A DNA stretch of 64,000 nucleotides from an uncultured Bacteroidales bacterium (lineage in GTDB: Bacteria; Bacteroidota; Bacteroidia; Bacteroidales; Paludibacteraceae), in contig UQNE01000008.1 in assembly GCA_900542355.1 (NCBI GenBank), forward strand, positions 1 through 64,000, written 5' to 3'. The notes beneath the pieces were generated by a model. The model was given only the letters and a program-made list of their open reading frames with translations, searched no databases and was not told the DNA's origin. The translations under genes and the position numbers were made by a program. Positions 49,247 to 57,560 of the stretch are shown here, one piece after another (within the stretch, counting starts at the first letter, position 1; each line of letters begins with the position of its first letter).

Positions 49247-49254
49247 TATCTTTG
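49247..49254 (+). promoter_or_regulatory. -7 box of a likely lemA promoter
   Basis: TATCTTTG lies 36 bp before the lemA ATG. No TTG is found 19-20 bp upstream, so the assignment is weaker than for other promoters here. Confidence 0.45.
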
Positions 49255-49290
49255 TAGCGAATTTTGATAACACCTTTATTATATACGCGT

Positions 49291-49878
49291 ATGAAAAAGT
49301 TTATTCCATGGATTATTGTGGCAGCAGTGGTTGCTGTCTTAGGCTTCTGGGGCGTGGGTTGCTACAACGAGATGGTTACCCAAGAAGAGAATGTCGAAAC
49401 CGCTTGGGGCGATGTGCAGACCTACTATCAGCGTCGTGCAGACCTCATCCCCAACCTTGTCAATACGGTCAAAGGCTATGCCCAACACGAGAGTGCTACA
49501 TTGCAGAATGTCATCGAAGCCCGTGCCAAGGCTACGCAGATAACTATCGATCCTGCCAATGCCACTCCCGAGCAACTGGCACAGTATCAAGAAGCACAAG
49601 GACAACTCAGTCAGGCACTCGGTCGTTTGATGGCGGTGGCAGAAGCCTACCCCGATCTCAAAGCCAATACCAACTTCCGCGACTTGCAAGCGCAGTTGGA
49701 AGGCACTGAGAACCGTATTGCCGTTGCACGACAGAACTACAACGAGGCGGTCAAAACTTTCAATACCTATGTCCGCCGCTTCCCAAAGAATATCGTAGCT
49801 GCTATGTGTGGCTTCGACAAGAAATCCTACTTCGAGGCAGATGCCGCTGCGGCGCAAGCACCCGAGGTGCAATTCTAA
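49291..49878 (+). CDS. lemA: LemA-family protein
   Basis: A 195-residue protein: one membrane helix (FIPWIIVAAVVAVLGFWGVGCYN), then a helical bundle with the family motifs TQEENVETAWGDVQTYYQRRADLIPNLVNTV, KGYAQHE, TLQNVIEARAKATQ, LGRLMAVAEAYPDLKANTNF and QLEGTENRIAVARQNYNEAVKTFNTYVRRFP. LemA proteins are widespread, with unknown molecular role, often next to TPM genes as here. ATG 49291 is preferred over the TTG upstream. Confidence 0.94.
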   Translation: MKKFIPWIIVAAVVAVLGFWGVGCYNEMVTQEENVETAWGDVQTYYQRRADLIPNLVNTVKGYAQHESATLQNVIEARAKATQITIDPANATPEQLAQYQEAQGQLSQALGRLMAVAEAYPDLKANTNFRDLQAQLEGTENRIAVARQNYNEAVKTFNTYVRRFPKNIVAAMCGFDKKSYFEADAAAAQAPEVQF

Positions 49879-49947
49879 CAAGAACCATTTTTGCAGATAG
49901 TCGATAATCAGTTGCCTGAATATCGGCTATCGTTCCTATTGAGAATA

Positions 49948-51297
49948 ATGATTGAAATCAAAGAAGAAACGGTCTATGCTGTGCTCGTCGGATTAATCAC
50001 CCCCGAGCAGTCGGAAGAGCGCACGCACGAGTACTTAGACGAACTGGCTTTCTTGGCGGATACGAACCATATCGTACCCGTCAAGCGTTTTATACAACGC
50101 CTCGACCAACCCAATACCGGCACTTATGTGGGCGAAGGTAAACTCCAAGAAATCAAAGACTTTATCTATCCTGCCCCCGCCGAAAACACCACTACCGACA
50201 AGGCAAACCCCTCCTGTTCCCGTGATGTCTCCGTCGTGATATTCGACGATGAACTATCGCCGCGTCAGTTGCGCAATATCGAGCGAGAACTCAATACCAT
50301 GCCCAATGGCAAAATGGGGCATGTACGCGTCATGGATCGTACCATTCTCATCTTGGAGATTTTCCTCCAACGCGCACAAACCAGTTACGCCAAGACGCAA
50401 GTCGAGATGGCACACTTGCAATATATGCTCCCCCGCTTGACCCGAATGTGGTCGCACCTCGACCGACAGCGCGGTGGTGGCACTACCAGCCGTGGTATGG
50501 GTGAAACGCAGATTGAGGCAGATAAGCGTATCATCGGGCAGCGTATTGCCCTCCTGCGTGAAGACCTCAAAAAAATCGACAAGCAGATGGCTACCCAGCG
50601 GCAGAATCGCGGTAAGATGGTGCGAGTTGCGTTGGTCGGCTACACCAATGTGGGCAAATCCACACTTATGAATCTGCTCAGCAAGTCCGATGTCTTTGCC
50701 GAGAACAAACTCTTTGCTACCCTCGATACCACGGTACGCAAAGTTACAATCGACAATCTGCCTTTCTTGCTCAGTGATACCGTCGGTTTCATTCGCAAAC
50801 TGCCACACCACTTAGTCGAATCTTTCAAATCGACGCTCGATGAGGTGCGCGAGGCAGATTTGCTCATCCATGTGGTGGACATCTCTCATCCTAATTTCGA
50901 GGAACAGTACGAGGTCGTCGAGAAAACAATCAACGACCTGCTGACACGCGAAGAAACCATACAAGAGGGCAAACCGTGGTCGGGTAAAAATAAGGAACAA
51001 CGCACCGCGAAACGCGTGGCGGACATCCCGCGTATCGTTGTTTTCAACAAGATTGATGCGTTCACCTACACGCCCAAGGATGAGGACGACCTCACTCCCG
51101 TTCAGCGGGAAAATATATCGCTCGAAGAACTGCAAAAGACTTGGATGGCGAAATTGCAAGACGATTGCATCTTTATCTCTGCCAAGAATAAGGACAATAT
51201 CGAAGCACTCAAACAGTTGATGTACGATCGTATCAAGGCTATCCATGTCAAGCGATACCCCTACAACGACTTCATCTTCCAGCGTTACGAAGTCTAA
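49948..51297 (+). CDS. hflX: ribosome-associated GTPase HflX
   Basis: A 449-residue GTPase. The N-terminal HflX domain shows VYAVLVGLITP, DELAFLADTNH, NTGTYVGEGKLQEIK and VIFDDELSPRQLRNIE, with a helical part ending RGMGETQIEADKR. The G domain has VALVGYTNVGKSTLMNLL (G1), LLSDTVGFIRKLPHHLVESF (G3) and VVFNKIDAF (G4). HflX binds the large ribosomal subunit and can rescue stalled ribosomes after heat stress. ATG 49948 starts the conserved domain; the longer frame from 49891 is not supported. Confidence 0.95.
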   Translation: MIEIKEETVYAVLVGLITPEQSEERTHEYLDELAFLADTNHIVPVKRFIQRLDQPNTGTYVGEGKLQEIKDFIYPAPAENTTTDKANPSCSRDVSVVIFDDELSPRQLRNIERELNTMPNGKMGHVRVMDRTILILEIFLQRAQTSYAKTQVEMAHLQYMLPRLTRMWSHLDRQRGGGTTSRGMGETQIEADKRIIGQRIALLREDLKKIDKQMATQRQNRGKMVRVALVGYTNVGKSTLMNLLSKSDVFAENKLFATLDTTVRKVTIDNLPFLLSDTVGFIRKLPHHLVESFKSTLDEVREADLLIHVVDISHPNFEEQYEVVEKTINDLLTREETIQEGKPWSGKNKEQRTAKRVADIPRIVVFNKIDAFTYTPKDEDDLTPVQRENISLEELQKTWMAKLQDDCIFISAKNKDNIEALKQLMYDRIKAIHVKRYPYNDFIFQRYEV

Positions 51298-51359
51298 CTT
51301 CCAGCAGCGAAGTGTTCCAACTTCCAACAGCGAAGCGATCTAATAAACAACATAAATAA

Positions 51360-52994
51360 ATGACAAAGTACATTTTTGTAACAGGTGGTGTGGCTTCCTC
51401 TTTGGGGAAAGGTATCATCGCGGCGTCTTTGGGTAACTTGCTCAAAGCCAGAGGGTTTCGAGTAACCAATCAGAAACTGGATCCGTACATCAATGTGGAT
51501 CCGGGTACGCTCAATCCGTATGAACATGGCGAATGCTATGTTACCGAAGACGGACACGAGGCGGATCTCGACCTTGGGCATTATGAGCGTTTCCTCGATG
51601 TCCGTACACACAAAGCCAACAATATCACCACGGGGCGTATCTACCAAACCGTTATCGAGAAAGAACGCCGTGGCGATTTCCTCGGCAAAACGGTACAGGT
51701 CGTTCCTCATATCACCGACGAAATCAAACATCAGATTCGGCTCTTGGGCGAAACAGGCAAATTCGACTTTGTCATTACCGAGATAGGCGGCACCGTTGGC
51801 GACATCGAGAGCCTACCCTATATCGAGGCAGTACGCCAAATGCGTTGGGAACTCGGGCGCGACTGCTGCTGCATCCATCTTACCTATGTGCCGTACCTTG
51901 CTGCGGCTAAGGAACTGAAAACCAAGCCTACGCAACACTCCGTCAAAGACCTCCAGCAAGAGGGCGTGCAACCCGACATCATCGTCCTGCGCACCGAGCA
52001 CCCCATACCGCAAGATGTGCGCCGCAAGGTGGCTCTGTTCTGCAATGTGGCGCAAGACTGCGTAGTGCAATCGCTCGATGCACCTACTATCTATCGTGTG
52101 CCGCTCAATATGTTAGACGAGGGCTTGGATATGGCGGTTCTGCGTTGCACCGGCTTCGATACTACGCAAGTGCCTGCCCCCGATATGACGCGCTGGAACA
52201 CTTTCTTGCAGCACCTCGAGGGGGCCATAGAAGAAGTCCATATTGCCATCGTCGGTAAGTATGTCCAACTCCAAGATGCCTACAAGTCCATCCGCGAATC
52301 GCTTACTCATGCGGCCGCCTACAACGACCGCCGTCTGGTACTCACCTCTGTCTTGAGTGATGACCTCACGCCCGACAATGTGGAGCAACGCCTCCGCGGT
52401 ATTCAAGGTGTGGTTATTGCCCCGGGCTTTGGCTCACGCGGTGTAGAGGGCAAGTTTGCTGCGCTCAAATATGCACGCGAGAACAAGATTCCTTGCTTTG
52501 GTATCTGTATGGGTATGCAGTGTATGGCTATCGAGTTCGCACGCGATGTCTTGGGGTATGCCGATGCCAATTCTACTGAGTTCAATCCGCAAACCACACA
52601 TAATGTGATAGATATGATGGAGGCACAAAAGCAAATGGTCAACAAAGGCGGCTCTATGCGCCTCGGAGCATACCCTTGTCGCCTTAAAAAAGGCAGCAAG
52701 GTAGAGGCTATCTACGCTGCTTCTCAAAATCCGCCACAAGATGACCTTATCTACGAACGCCATCGCCACCGCTATGAGTTCAACCACGACTATCAGACCG
52801 ACTTTGAGAAGCACGGTATGGAGTGCGTGGGCGTCAACCCCGAATCGGGATTGGTAGAGATACTTTGCCTCAAAGACCACCCATGGTACATCGGCACGCA
52901 GTTCCATCCCGAGTACTCCTCCACGGTGCTGCACCCGCACCTGCTCTTTGTCGATTTCGTCAAAGCCGCTACCGAAACAAAACCTATTTGCTAA
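51360..52994 (+). CDS. pyrG: CTP synthase
   Basis: A 544-residue enzyme making CTP from UTP, ATP and glutamine. The synthetase domain begins KYIFVTGGVASSLGKGIIAA and contains KLDPYINVDPGTLNPYEHGE and ITEIGGTVGDIESLPYIEA. The C-terminal class I glutaminase has IPCFGICMGMQ with the nucleophile Cys and FHPEYSST with the His-Glu pair. Length is typical. The 63 bp upstream contains two copies of a short CTTCCARCAGCGAAG repeat. Confidence 0.97.
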   Translation: MTKYIFVTGGVASSLGKGIIAASLGNLLKARGFRVTNQKLDPYINVDPGTLNPYEHGECYVTEDGHEADLDLGHYERFLDVRTHKANNITTGRIYQTVIEKERRGDFLGKTVQVVPHITDEIKHQIRLLGETGKFDFVITEIGGTVGDIESLPYIEAVRQMRWELGRDCCCIHLTYVPYLAAAKELKTKPTQHSVKDLQQEGVQPDIIVLRTEHPIPQDVRRKVALFCNVAQDCVVQSLDAPTIYRVPLNMLDEGLDMAVLRCTGFDTTQVPAPDMTRWNTFLQHLEGAIEEVHIAIVGKYVQLQDAYKSIRESLTHAAAYNDRRLVLTSVLSDDLTPDNVEQRLRGIQGVVIAPGFGSRGVEGKFAALKYARENKIPCFGICMGMQCMAIEFARDVLGYADANSTEFNPQTTHNVIDMMEAQKQMVNKGGSMRLGAYPCRLKKGSKVEAIYAASQNPPQDDLIYERHRHRYEFNHDYQTDFEKHGMECVGVNPESGLVEILCLKDHPWYIGTQFHPEYSSTVLHPHLLFVDFVKAATETKPIC

Positions 52995-53006
52995 ATAAGA
53001 ACCGAT

Positions 53007-53546
53007 ATGCGTACAATAGAACTCAATAACCGTCTTTTCGACGAGTACATCACTACAGATAAGATTCAAGAGGCTGTCCGTGCTGTGGCAGACCGTATCA
53101 ATACCGATTATGCAGGGCGTGAACCTCTATTTATCTGCGTCCTCAATGGAGCCTATATCTATGCGGCGGACTTGTTTCGGGCAATCAACCTGCATTCTGA
53201 GATTACTTTCGTGCGACTCAAGTCTTACGAGGGTACATCTACCACCGGCAATGTGCGGATGATCGTTCCCTTGCAAGAGGAGGTCAAAGACCGAGATGTC
53301 ATCGTGGTCGAAGATATCGTCGATACGGGTATCACTATGCATGGCTTCAAGCAACTGCTCCGTGAGCAAGGTGCTCGTTCTGTGGCAGTTACATCTTTCC
53401 TTTTCAAACCCGAGGCACTCGTACACCCCGATGCTGAACCCGAGTATGTGGCTATCCGCATTCCCCGCAAGTTCATTCTCGGATACGGCCTCGACTACGA
53501 CGGCTTCGGGCGAAACCTCGATGCGGTCTATGTCCTCCGCGACTGA
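53007..53546 (+). CDS. hpt: hypoxanthine phosphoribosyltransferase
   Basis: A 179-residue PRTase type I enzyme of purine salvage. PLFICVLNGAYIYAADLFRA is the first conserved strand, VVEDIVDTGITMHG the PRPP-binding loop, and RKFILGYGLDYDGFGRNLDAVYVL the nucleobase-binding end typical of HPRT. It is 12 bp after pyrG, so the two nucleotide genes are probably co-transcribed. Confidence 0.93.
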   Translation: MRTIELNNRLFDEYITTDKIQEAVRAVADRINTDYAGREPLFICVLNGAYIYAADLFRAINLHSEITFVRLKSYEGTSTTGNVRMIVPLQEEVKDRDVIVVEDIVDTGITMHGFKQLLREQGARSVAVTSFLFKPEALVHPDAEPEYVAIRIPRKFILGYGLDYDGFGRNLDAVYVLRD

Positions 53547-53603
53547 CGATAACGGTCAATTAATCGCCCTTAGCGGAGCCATTTAATGGCTATTTAATGG
53601 GCA

Positions 53604-53667
53604 TTAATGGAGCCCAAAGCCTTATAGCGAGACAGAAATTAATGTCTAATTATATGGCAATTAATGT
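53604..53667. repeat. 64-bp ATTAATGGAG-type element, copy 2
   Basis: Gapless partner of 37718-37781. The surrounding spacer (53547-53765) holds further loose copies of its boxes: TTTAATGG at about 53583 and 53594, ATTAACGGAGTCC near 53712. No gene is seen in this spacer. Confidence 0.6.
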
Positions 53668-53768
53668 TTGAATGTTTATTTAGACTGTGCAGTTAATCGT
53701 CAATTAGTCGTAATTAACGGAGTCCTGTGTCTTTTGATGCAGTTTCTCGGCTTTCGGTGAAAACAAAT

Positions 53769-53799
53769 TTGGCTATCTGAAAAAATAGTCGTATCTTTG
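53769..53799 (+). promoter_or_regulatory. promoter of the phosphohexomutase gene
   Basis: TTG (53769-53771), a 20-bp spacer and TATCTTTG (53792-53799), 34 bp before the start codon. Confidence 0.78.
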
Positions 53800-53833
53800 C
53801 ACAAAATAATAATCAACTAAATACCTGAATGAT

Positions 53834-55609
53834 ATGAATGAAGAACTTACACGCGTGATGGCAGTTGCCCAATCGTGGCTCGATGGCAACTACGATGCCG
53901 AGACCAAGGCACAAGTGAAAGCCATGATGGAAGCCGAAGATAAAACGGAACTCATCGATAGTTTTTATCGTACCCTCGAGTTCGGTACGGGCGGCTTGCG
54001 AGGCATTATGGGCCCTGGTACCAACCGTATGAATAAGTACATCGTGGCGCAGGCCACGCAAGGCTATGCCAATTATCTGCTCCGCGTACAAGCCGAGAAT
54101 GGCTTCAAGAATGTGCAGAATGGTCAAGTGGCTGTAGTAGTCGGACACGATTGCCGCAACAACGGGAGACTCTTTGCCGAGACGGTGGCAAACATCTTCT
54201 CCGCCAATGGTATCAAGGTCTATCTCTTTGAGAGCCTGCGTCCTACTCCGGAGGTCAGTTTCGCTATCCGCCATCTCAAATGCCAAGGTGGTGTCAATGT
54301 TACCGCAAGCCACAACCCCAAGGAGTACAATGGCTACAAAGCCTACTGGGAAGATGGCTCGCAAGTGCTGCAACCGCACGACCAAGGGATCATCGATGAG
54401 GTCAACAAGGTAAAGATGGAGGATGTCAAGTGGGAAGGCAACAAAGATCTTATCGAGATCATCGGTGGTGAGATCGACTACGATTATATGATGGCTGTCA
54501 AAACCGTGATGATCGACCAGGATGTCATCTTGCGCCAAAAAGACCTCAACATCGTCTATACTCCGTTGCACGGCGCAGGTCGCCAGATCATACCGATGTG
54601 CCTACGCTCATGGGGTTTCCAAAACATCCATGTCGTGCCCGAGCAGATGGTCATCGATGGCAATTTCCCTACTGTCGTAAGCCCCAACCCGGAGAATGCA
54701 GAGGCTATGACCATGGGTATGAAACTCGGTGCTAAACTCAATGCCGATTTGGTCATCGCTAGCGACCCCGATGCCGATCGTTTGGCTGTCGTCTGCCGCG
54801 ACGATGAGGGTAAGTGGGTGATTATCAATGGTAACCAAACCTGTATGATGTTCTCCTACTACAACATCAAAGCCCTCAAACGCTTGGGCAAGATGCGTCC
54901 TGAGAACTATCTCGTTAAGACCATCGTTACTAGCGAGGTTATCCGCCGTATCGCCGACAAAGAGGGCGTTACGCTCACCGATGAATATACAGGCTTCAAA
55001 TGGATTGCCAATCGTATCCGTATGTGGGAAGGTACTCATAAATACATTGGTGGCGGTGAGGAGAGTTTTGGTTGGCTCGGCTACGATGCAGTGCGCGACA
55101 AATGCGCTCCGTCGGCTATCTGCTTGATTTGCGAGATTGCTGCTTACGCCAAAGACCAGGGTATGTCGCTCTACGAGTATCTCCTTAATATATATAAGGA
55201 GTTCGGTTTCCAACGCGAGACGACTATCAATGTCGTTCGCCCTGGTAAAGCAGGCGCAGAGGAGATCCAACAGATGATGGCTGACTATCGTCAAAACTCG
55301 CCTATGGAGATTGCCGGTGAGAAAGTCATCAAGATGAAAGACTACAAGTCGCTCATCGAAAAGGACTTAGTGGACGGTGAATGGCGTGAGCAACCTATCA
55401 CGATGGCGCTCAATGCCACGAGCAATGTCCTTCAGTTCTTCACCGATGGCGGACTCAAAGTCAGCGTTCGTCCTTCCGGTACCGAACCTAAGATTAAGTT
55501 CTATTTCGAGATTCCTGCCGATATGCCTACGATTGCAGACTACAAAGCCGCTACCGCCGCTGCCGAAGCCCGCGTCCCCGCTATCAAACACAGCCTCGGA
55601 ATAGAATAA
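53834..55609 (+). CDS. phospho-sugar mutase (phosphoglucomutase/phosphomannomutase family)
   Basis: A 591-residue alpha-D-phosphohexomutase. TGGLRGIMGPGTNRMN opens domain 1; GVNVTASHNPKEYNGYKAYW holds the catalytic phosphoserine (TASHNP); ASDPDADRLAVV is the metal-binding loop; GGGEESFGWLG the sugar-specificity loop; and VRPSGTEPKIKFYFE the phosphate-binding loop. Length is that of the longer PGM/PMM type common in Bacteroidetes and Firmicutes. It interconverts hexose 1- and 6-phosphates; glucose or mannose preference cannot be told. Confidence 0.95.
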   Translation: MNEELTRVMAVAQSWLDGNYDAETKAQVKAMMEAEDKTELIDSFYRTLEFGTGGLRGIMGPGTNRMNKYIVAQATQGYANYLLRVQAENGFKNVQNGQVAVVVGHDCRNNGRLFAETVANIFSANGIKVYLFESLRPTPEVSFAIRHLKCQGGVNVTASHNPKEYNGYKAYWEDGSQVLQPHDQGIIDEVNKVKMEDVKWEGNKDLIEIIGGEIDYDYMMAVKTVMIDQDVILRQKDLNIVYTPLHGAGRQIIPMCLRSWGFQNIHVVPEQMVIDGNFPTVVSPNPENAEAMTMGMKLGAKLNADLVIASDPDADRLAVVCRDDEGKWVIINGNQTCMMFSYYNIKALKRLGKMRPENYLVKTIVTSEVIRRIADKEGVTLTDEYTGFKWIANRIRMWEGTHKYIGGGEESFGWLGYDAVRDKCAPSAICLICEIAAYAKDQGMSLYEYLLNIYKEFGFQRETTINVVRPGKAGAEEIQQMMADYRQNSPMEIAGEKVIKMKDYKSLIEKDLVDGEWREQPITMALNATSNVLQFFTDGGLKVSVRPSGTEPKIKFYFEIPADMPTIADYKAATAAAEARVPAIKHSLGIE

Positions 55610-55613
55610 ATCC

Positions 55614-55678
55614 CTAAGATTACATAGACTTATAGACTTCTATATTCCCTAGAATCCTAGAATATATAGATCTTCTAA
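55614..55678. repeat. degenerate ~9-bp array with CTAG/ATAG boxes (array D)
   Basis: Boxes start at about 55614, 55624, 55632, 55640, 55649, 55657, 55666 and 55675; spacing is 8-10 bp, so the phase is looser than in the other arrays. It lies directly after the phosphohexomutase stop and before its terminator. Confidence 0.65.
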
Positions 55679-55694
55679 TCCACACGAATATCAA

Positions 55695-55733
55695 AAAAAG
55701 AGGGCGTTTGAATTCATCGATGCCCTCTTTTTG
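55695..55733 (+). terminator. intrinsic terminator after the phosphohexomutase gene
   Basis: AAAAAGAGGGC (55695-55705) pairs with GCCCTCTTTTT (55722-55732). Confidence 0.85.
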
Positions 55734-56150
55734 TACGCCTATTCGTGAATGCTCCTTTGGTTATATTCTAAGAGACCATGCCTAAGTTATACCTGCCCCC
55801 TGAATCTTCGCCAAAAAAAAGAAAAATCCTCGCGAAGTGTCCTCGCAGCGGGCTTGCCAAGCCCGCTTACATCCCATCATACAGTTCCTTGTTATCAAAC
55901 CTCTACTGCTGGTACTATACTTTACCAAGCATGAATCATCTGCTTCACATTGCTATCATATTCCCCTTTTCCATATCATTTTGTTAAACGAAGAAAGAGC
56001 CGTTTTTGTCGAGACCTTGTCGAAACCTCATCGAGACCTAAGACTTACTGTGCTAAATAGCATCTTGTCAGTATAATTGGCATAATACAAACAAAATGTC
56101 AAATTGCTACAACAGGCAGCAATACCTACACACCTTCGTAGAAACACTAC
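55734..56150. other. spacer with a palindromic element and shared motifs
   Basis: No gene was recognised. It carries the second copy of the GCGGGCTTGCCAAGCCCGC palindrome (55848-55866, left flank AAGTGTCCTCGCA) and an inverted match (56017-56044) to the motif at 21918-21945. Confidence 0.5.
55848..55866. repeat. palindromic element, copy 2
   Basis: Same 19-bp perfect palindrome as 581-599; the left flanks are also similar, the right flanks differ. Confidence 0.6.
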
Positions 56151-56187
56151 AAAAAACTCCCGCCCCTATCCGGAACGGGAGTTTTTT
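56151..56187. terminator. bidirectional terminator before the MFS gene
   Basis: AAAAAACTCCCG (56151-56162) pairs with CGGGAGTTTTTT (56176-56187); it lies 25 bp beyond the stop of the minus-strand transporter gene. Confidence 0.85.
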
Positions 56188-56211
56188 AGTTTGCTAATCT
56201 AAGGCGTAGGC

Positions 56212-57468
56212 TTATTCAGTCGGGATGTCTTTGTTGACATTCTTGCTGCCCCACAATGCATAGAGCAAGATGTACAGCAGTCCGACGATGGGCACGATAT
56301 ACGAGAGCAGGTAGCCTACATGGTCAGCGAGCATATTTTGGAAGAACGGCAGGATACCGCCACCGCAAACCAATGCCATAAAGATACCGCTGGCAGCAGG
56401 AGTGTACTTGCCCAATCCTTCGGCTGCGAGGTTGAATATAGCACCCCACATAACGCTCGTCATCAGACCGCAAAGGAACATAATGATCATGCTTACAGGC
56501 AGTTCTACGCCCTTGAAACTTACTACCCAAGTCTCGGGGAAGAACATCACGCAGAGCAGCATCACGATAGCCGTACCCGATACGGCAGCGAGCATAGCCT
56601 TGCTGCTCACTTTGCCGCCTATCGCGCCACCGAGCAGACGCCCGCACATCATCATCAGCCAATAGAAACCTACCACCGTACCGGCAATAGCGGGACCTAC
56701 CAACGGGTTGCTCGACATATACAGGTTGGCAGTATTCGGAATACCTACCTCTACGCCTACATAGAAGAAAATCGCGATGGCACCGAGTACAAAATGACGG
56801 AAAGACATCGGACTGTACTTATCCTTGTTCAGTTTGGCTGCCTCGCGTTGTTCTGCCGTCTCAATATGTGGTTCGGGGATGTTGGTAAAGAAAATTACCA
56901 AGAAAGCCACCACAAAAATCAGCATAGCCGTGAGCATGGCAGGTGCCGCATCAGATACGCTCGCCGTGCTGGCTTGTCCGCCGATCAAATAGCCCAAGAA
57001 GATAGGTGCAATAGTACCGCCAATCGAGTTGCACGAACCGCCGAACTGAATCAACTGGTTACCGCGTTTGCCACCGCCACCCAAGGTGTTGAGCATCGGG
57101 TTAACCACAATGTTAAGCAAACACATCGAGAAACCGGCTACGAAAGCACCCAATACATACACGCCAAAACTCTCTGCATAGCCGCTAAGCCATTGAATAC
57201 CAACGCCTAAGAAACCTACCGATACTGCCAAAAGAGAGGTGAACTTGTAGCCTTTACGCTTCAGAATAATCCCCCCCGGGATACCCATGCAGGCGTAAGC
57301 GATAAAGTTGGCAAGTGTTCCCAACTGCGACATCGCATTGCTCGCACCAAACTGATTCTTAACAATGACGCCCATCGAACCCGCAAAGTTGGTTACGAAG
57401 GCAATCATGAAAAACAAGAGAAACATCACCACTATAGGGAGTATGTTTCGATTCTGATTGTTACTCAT
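56212..57468 (-). CDS. MFS sugar transporter (FucP-like)
   Basis: A 418-residue protein with twelve membrane helices. ILPIVVMFLLFFMIAFVTNF, the GIPGGIILKRKGYKFTSLLA loop between helices 2 and 3, and the paired second half (IPNTANLYMSSNPLVGPAIAGT, FYWLMMMCGRLLGGAIGGKV) match the fucose:proton symporter branch of the major facilitator superfamily. Substrate is probably a monosaccharide but is not certain. The ATG at 57468 starts the conserved region; the longer frame to 57555 overlaps the upstream peptidase gene and a repeat. It follows the DPP-IV gene on the same strand, so a shared transcript is likely. Confidence 0.88.
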   Translation of the reverse strand: MSNNQNRNILPIVVMFLLFFMIAFVTNFAGSMGVIVKNQFGASNAMSQLGTLANFIAYACMGIPGGIILKRKGYKFTSLLAVSVGFLGVGIQWLSGYAESFGVYVLGAFVAGFSMCLLNIVVNPMLNTLGGGGKRGNQLIQFGGSCNSIGGTIAPIFLGYLIGGQASTASVSDAAPAMLTAMLIFVVAFLVIFFTNIPEPHIETAEQREAAKLNKDKYSPMSFRHFVLGAIAIFFYVGVEVGIPNTANLYMSSNPLVGPAIAGTVVGFYWLMMMCGRLLGGAIGGKVSSKAMLAAVSGTAIVMLLCVMFFPETWVVSFKGVELPVSMIIMFLCGLMTSVMWGAIFNLAAEGLGKYTPAASGIFMALVCGGGILPFFQNMLADHVGYLLSYIVPIVGLLYILLYALWGSKNVNKDIPTE

Positions 57469-57485
57469 AGTATTATTTGTTTTGT

Positions 57486-57560
57486 TTGTTGTCCAAATCC
57501 ATTGTCCATCAGCGCAGCGGCCCTTTGTCCATTGTCCCTTAGCGTAGCGGTCCATCGTCC
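57486..57560. repeat. 30-bp imperfect repeat crossing the DPP-IV stop codon
   Basis: Two units of CCATTGTCC plus AGCGYAGCGG lie about 30 bp apart, with a third partial unit CCATAGTCC inside the gene end (codes for TMDDGPLR-stop on the minus strand). Confidence 0.65.
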
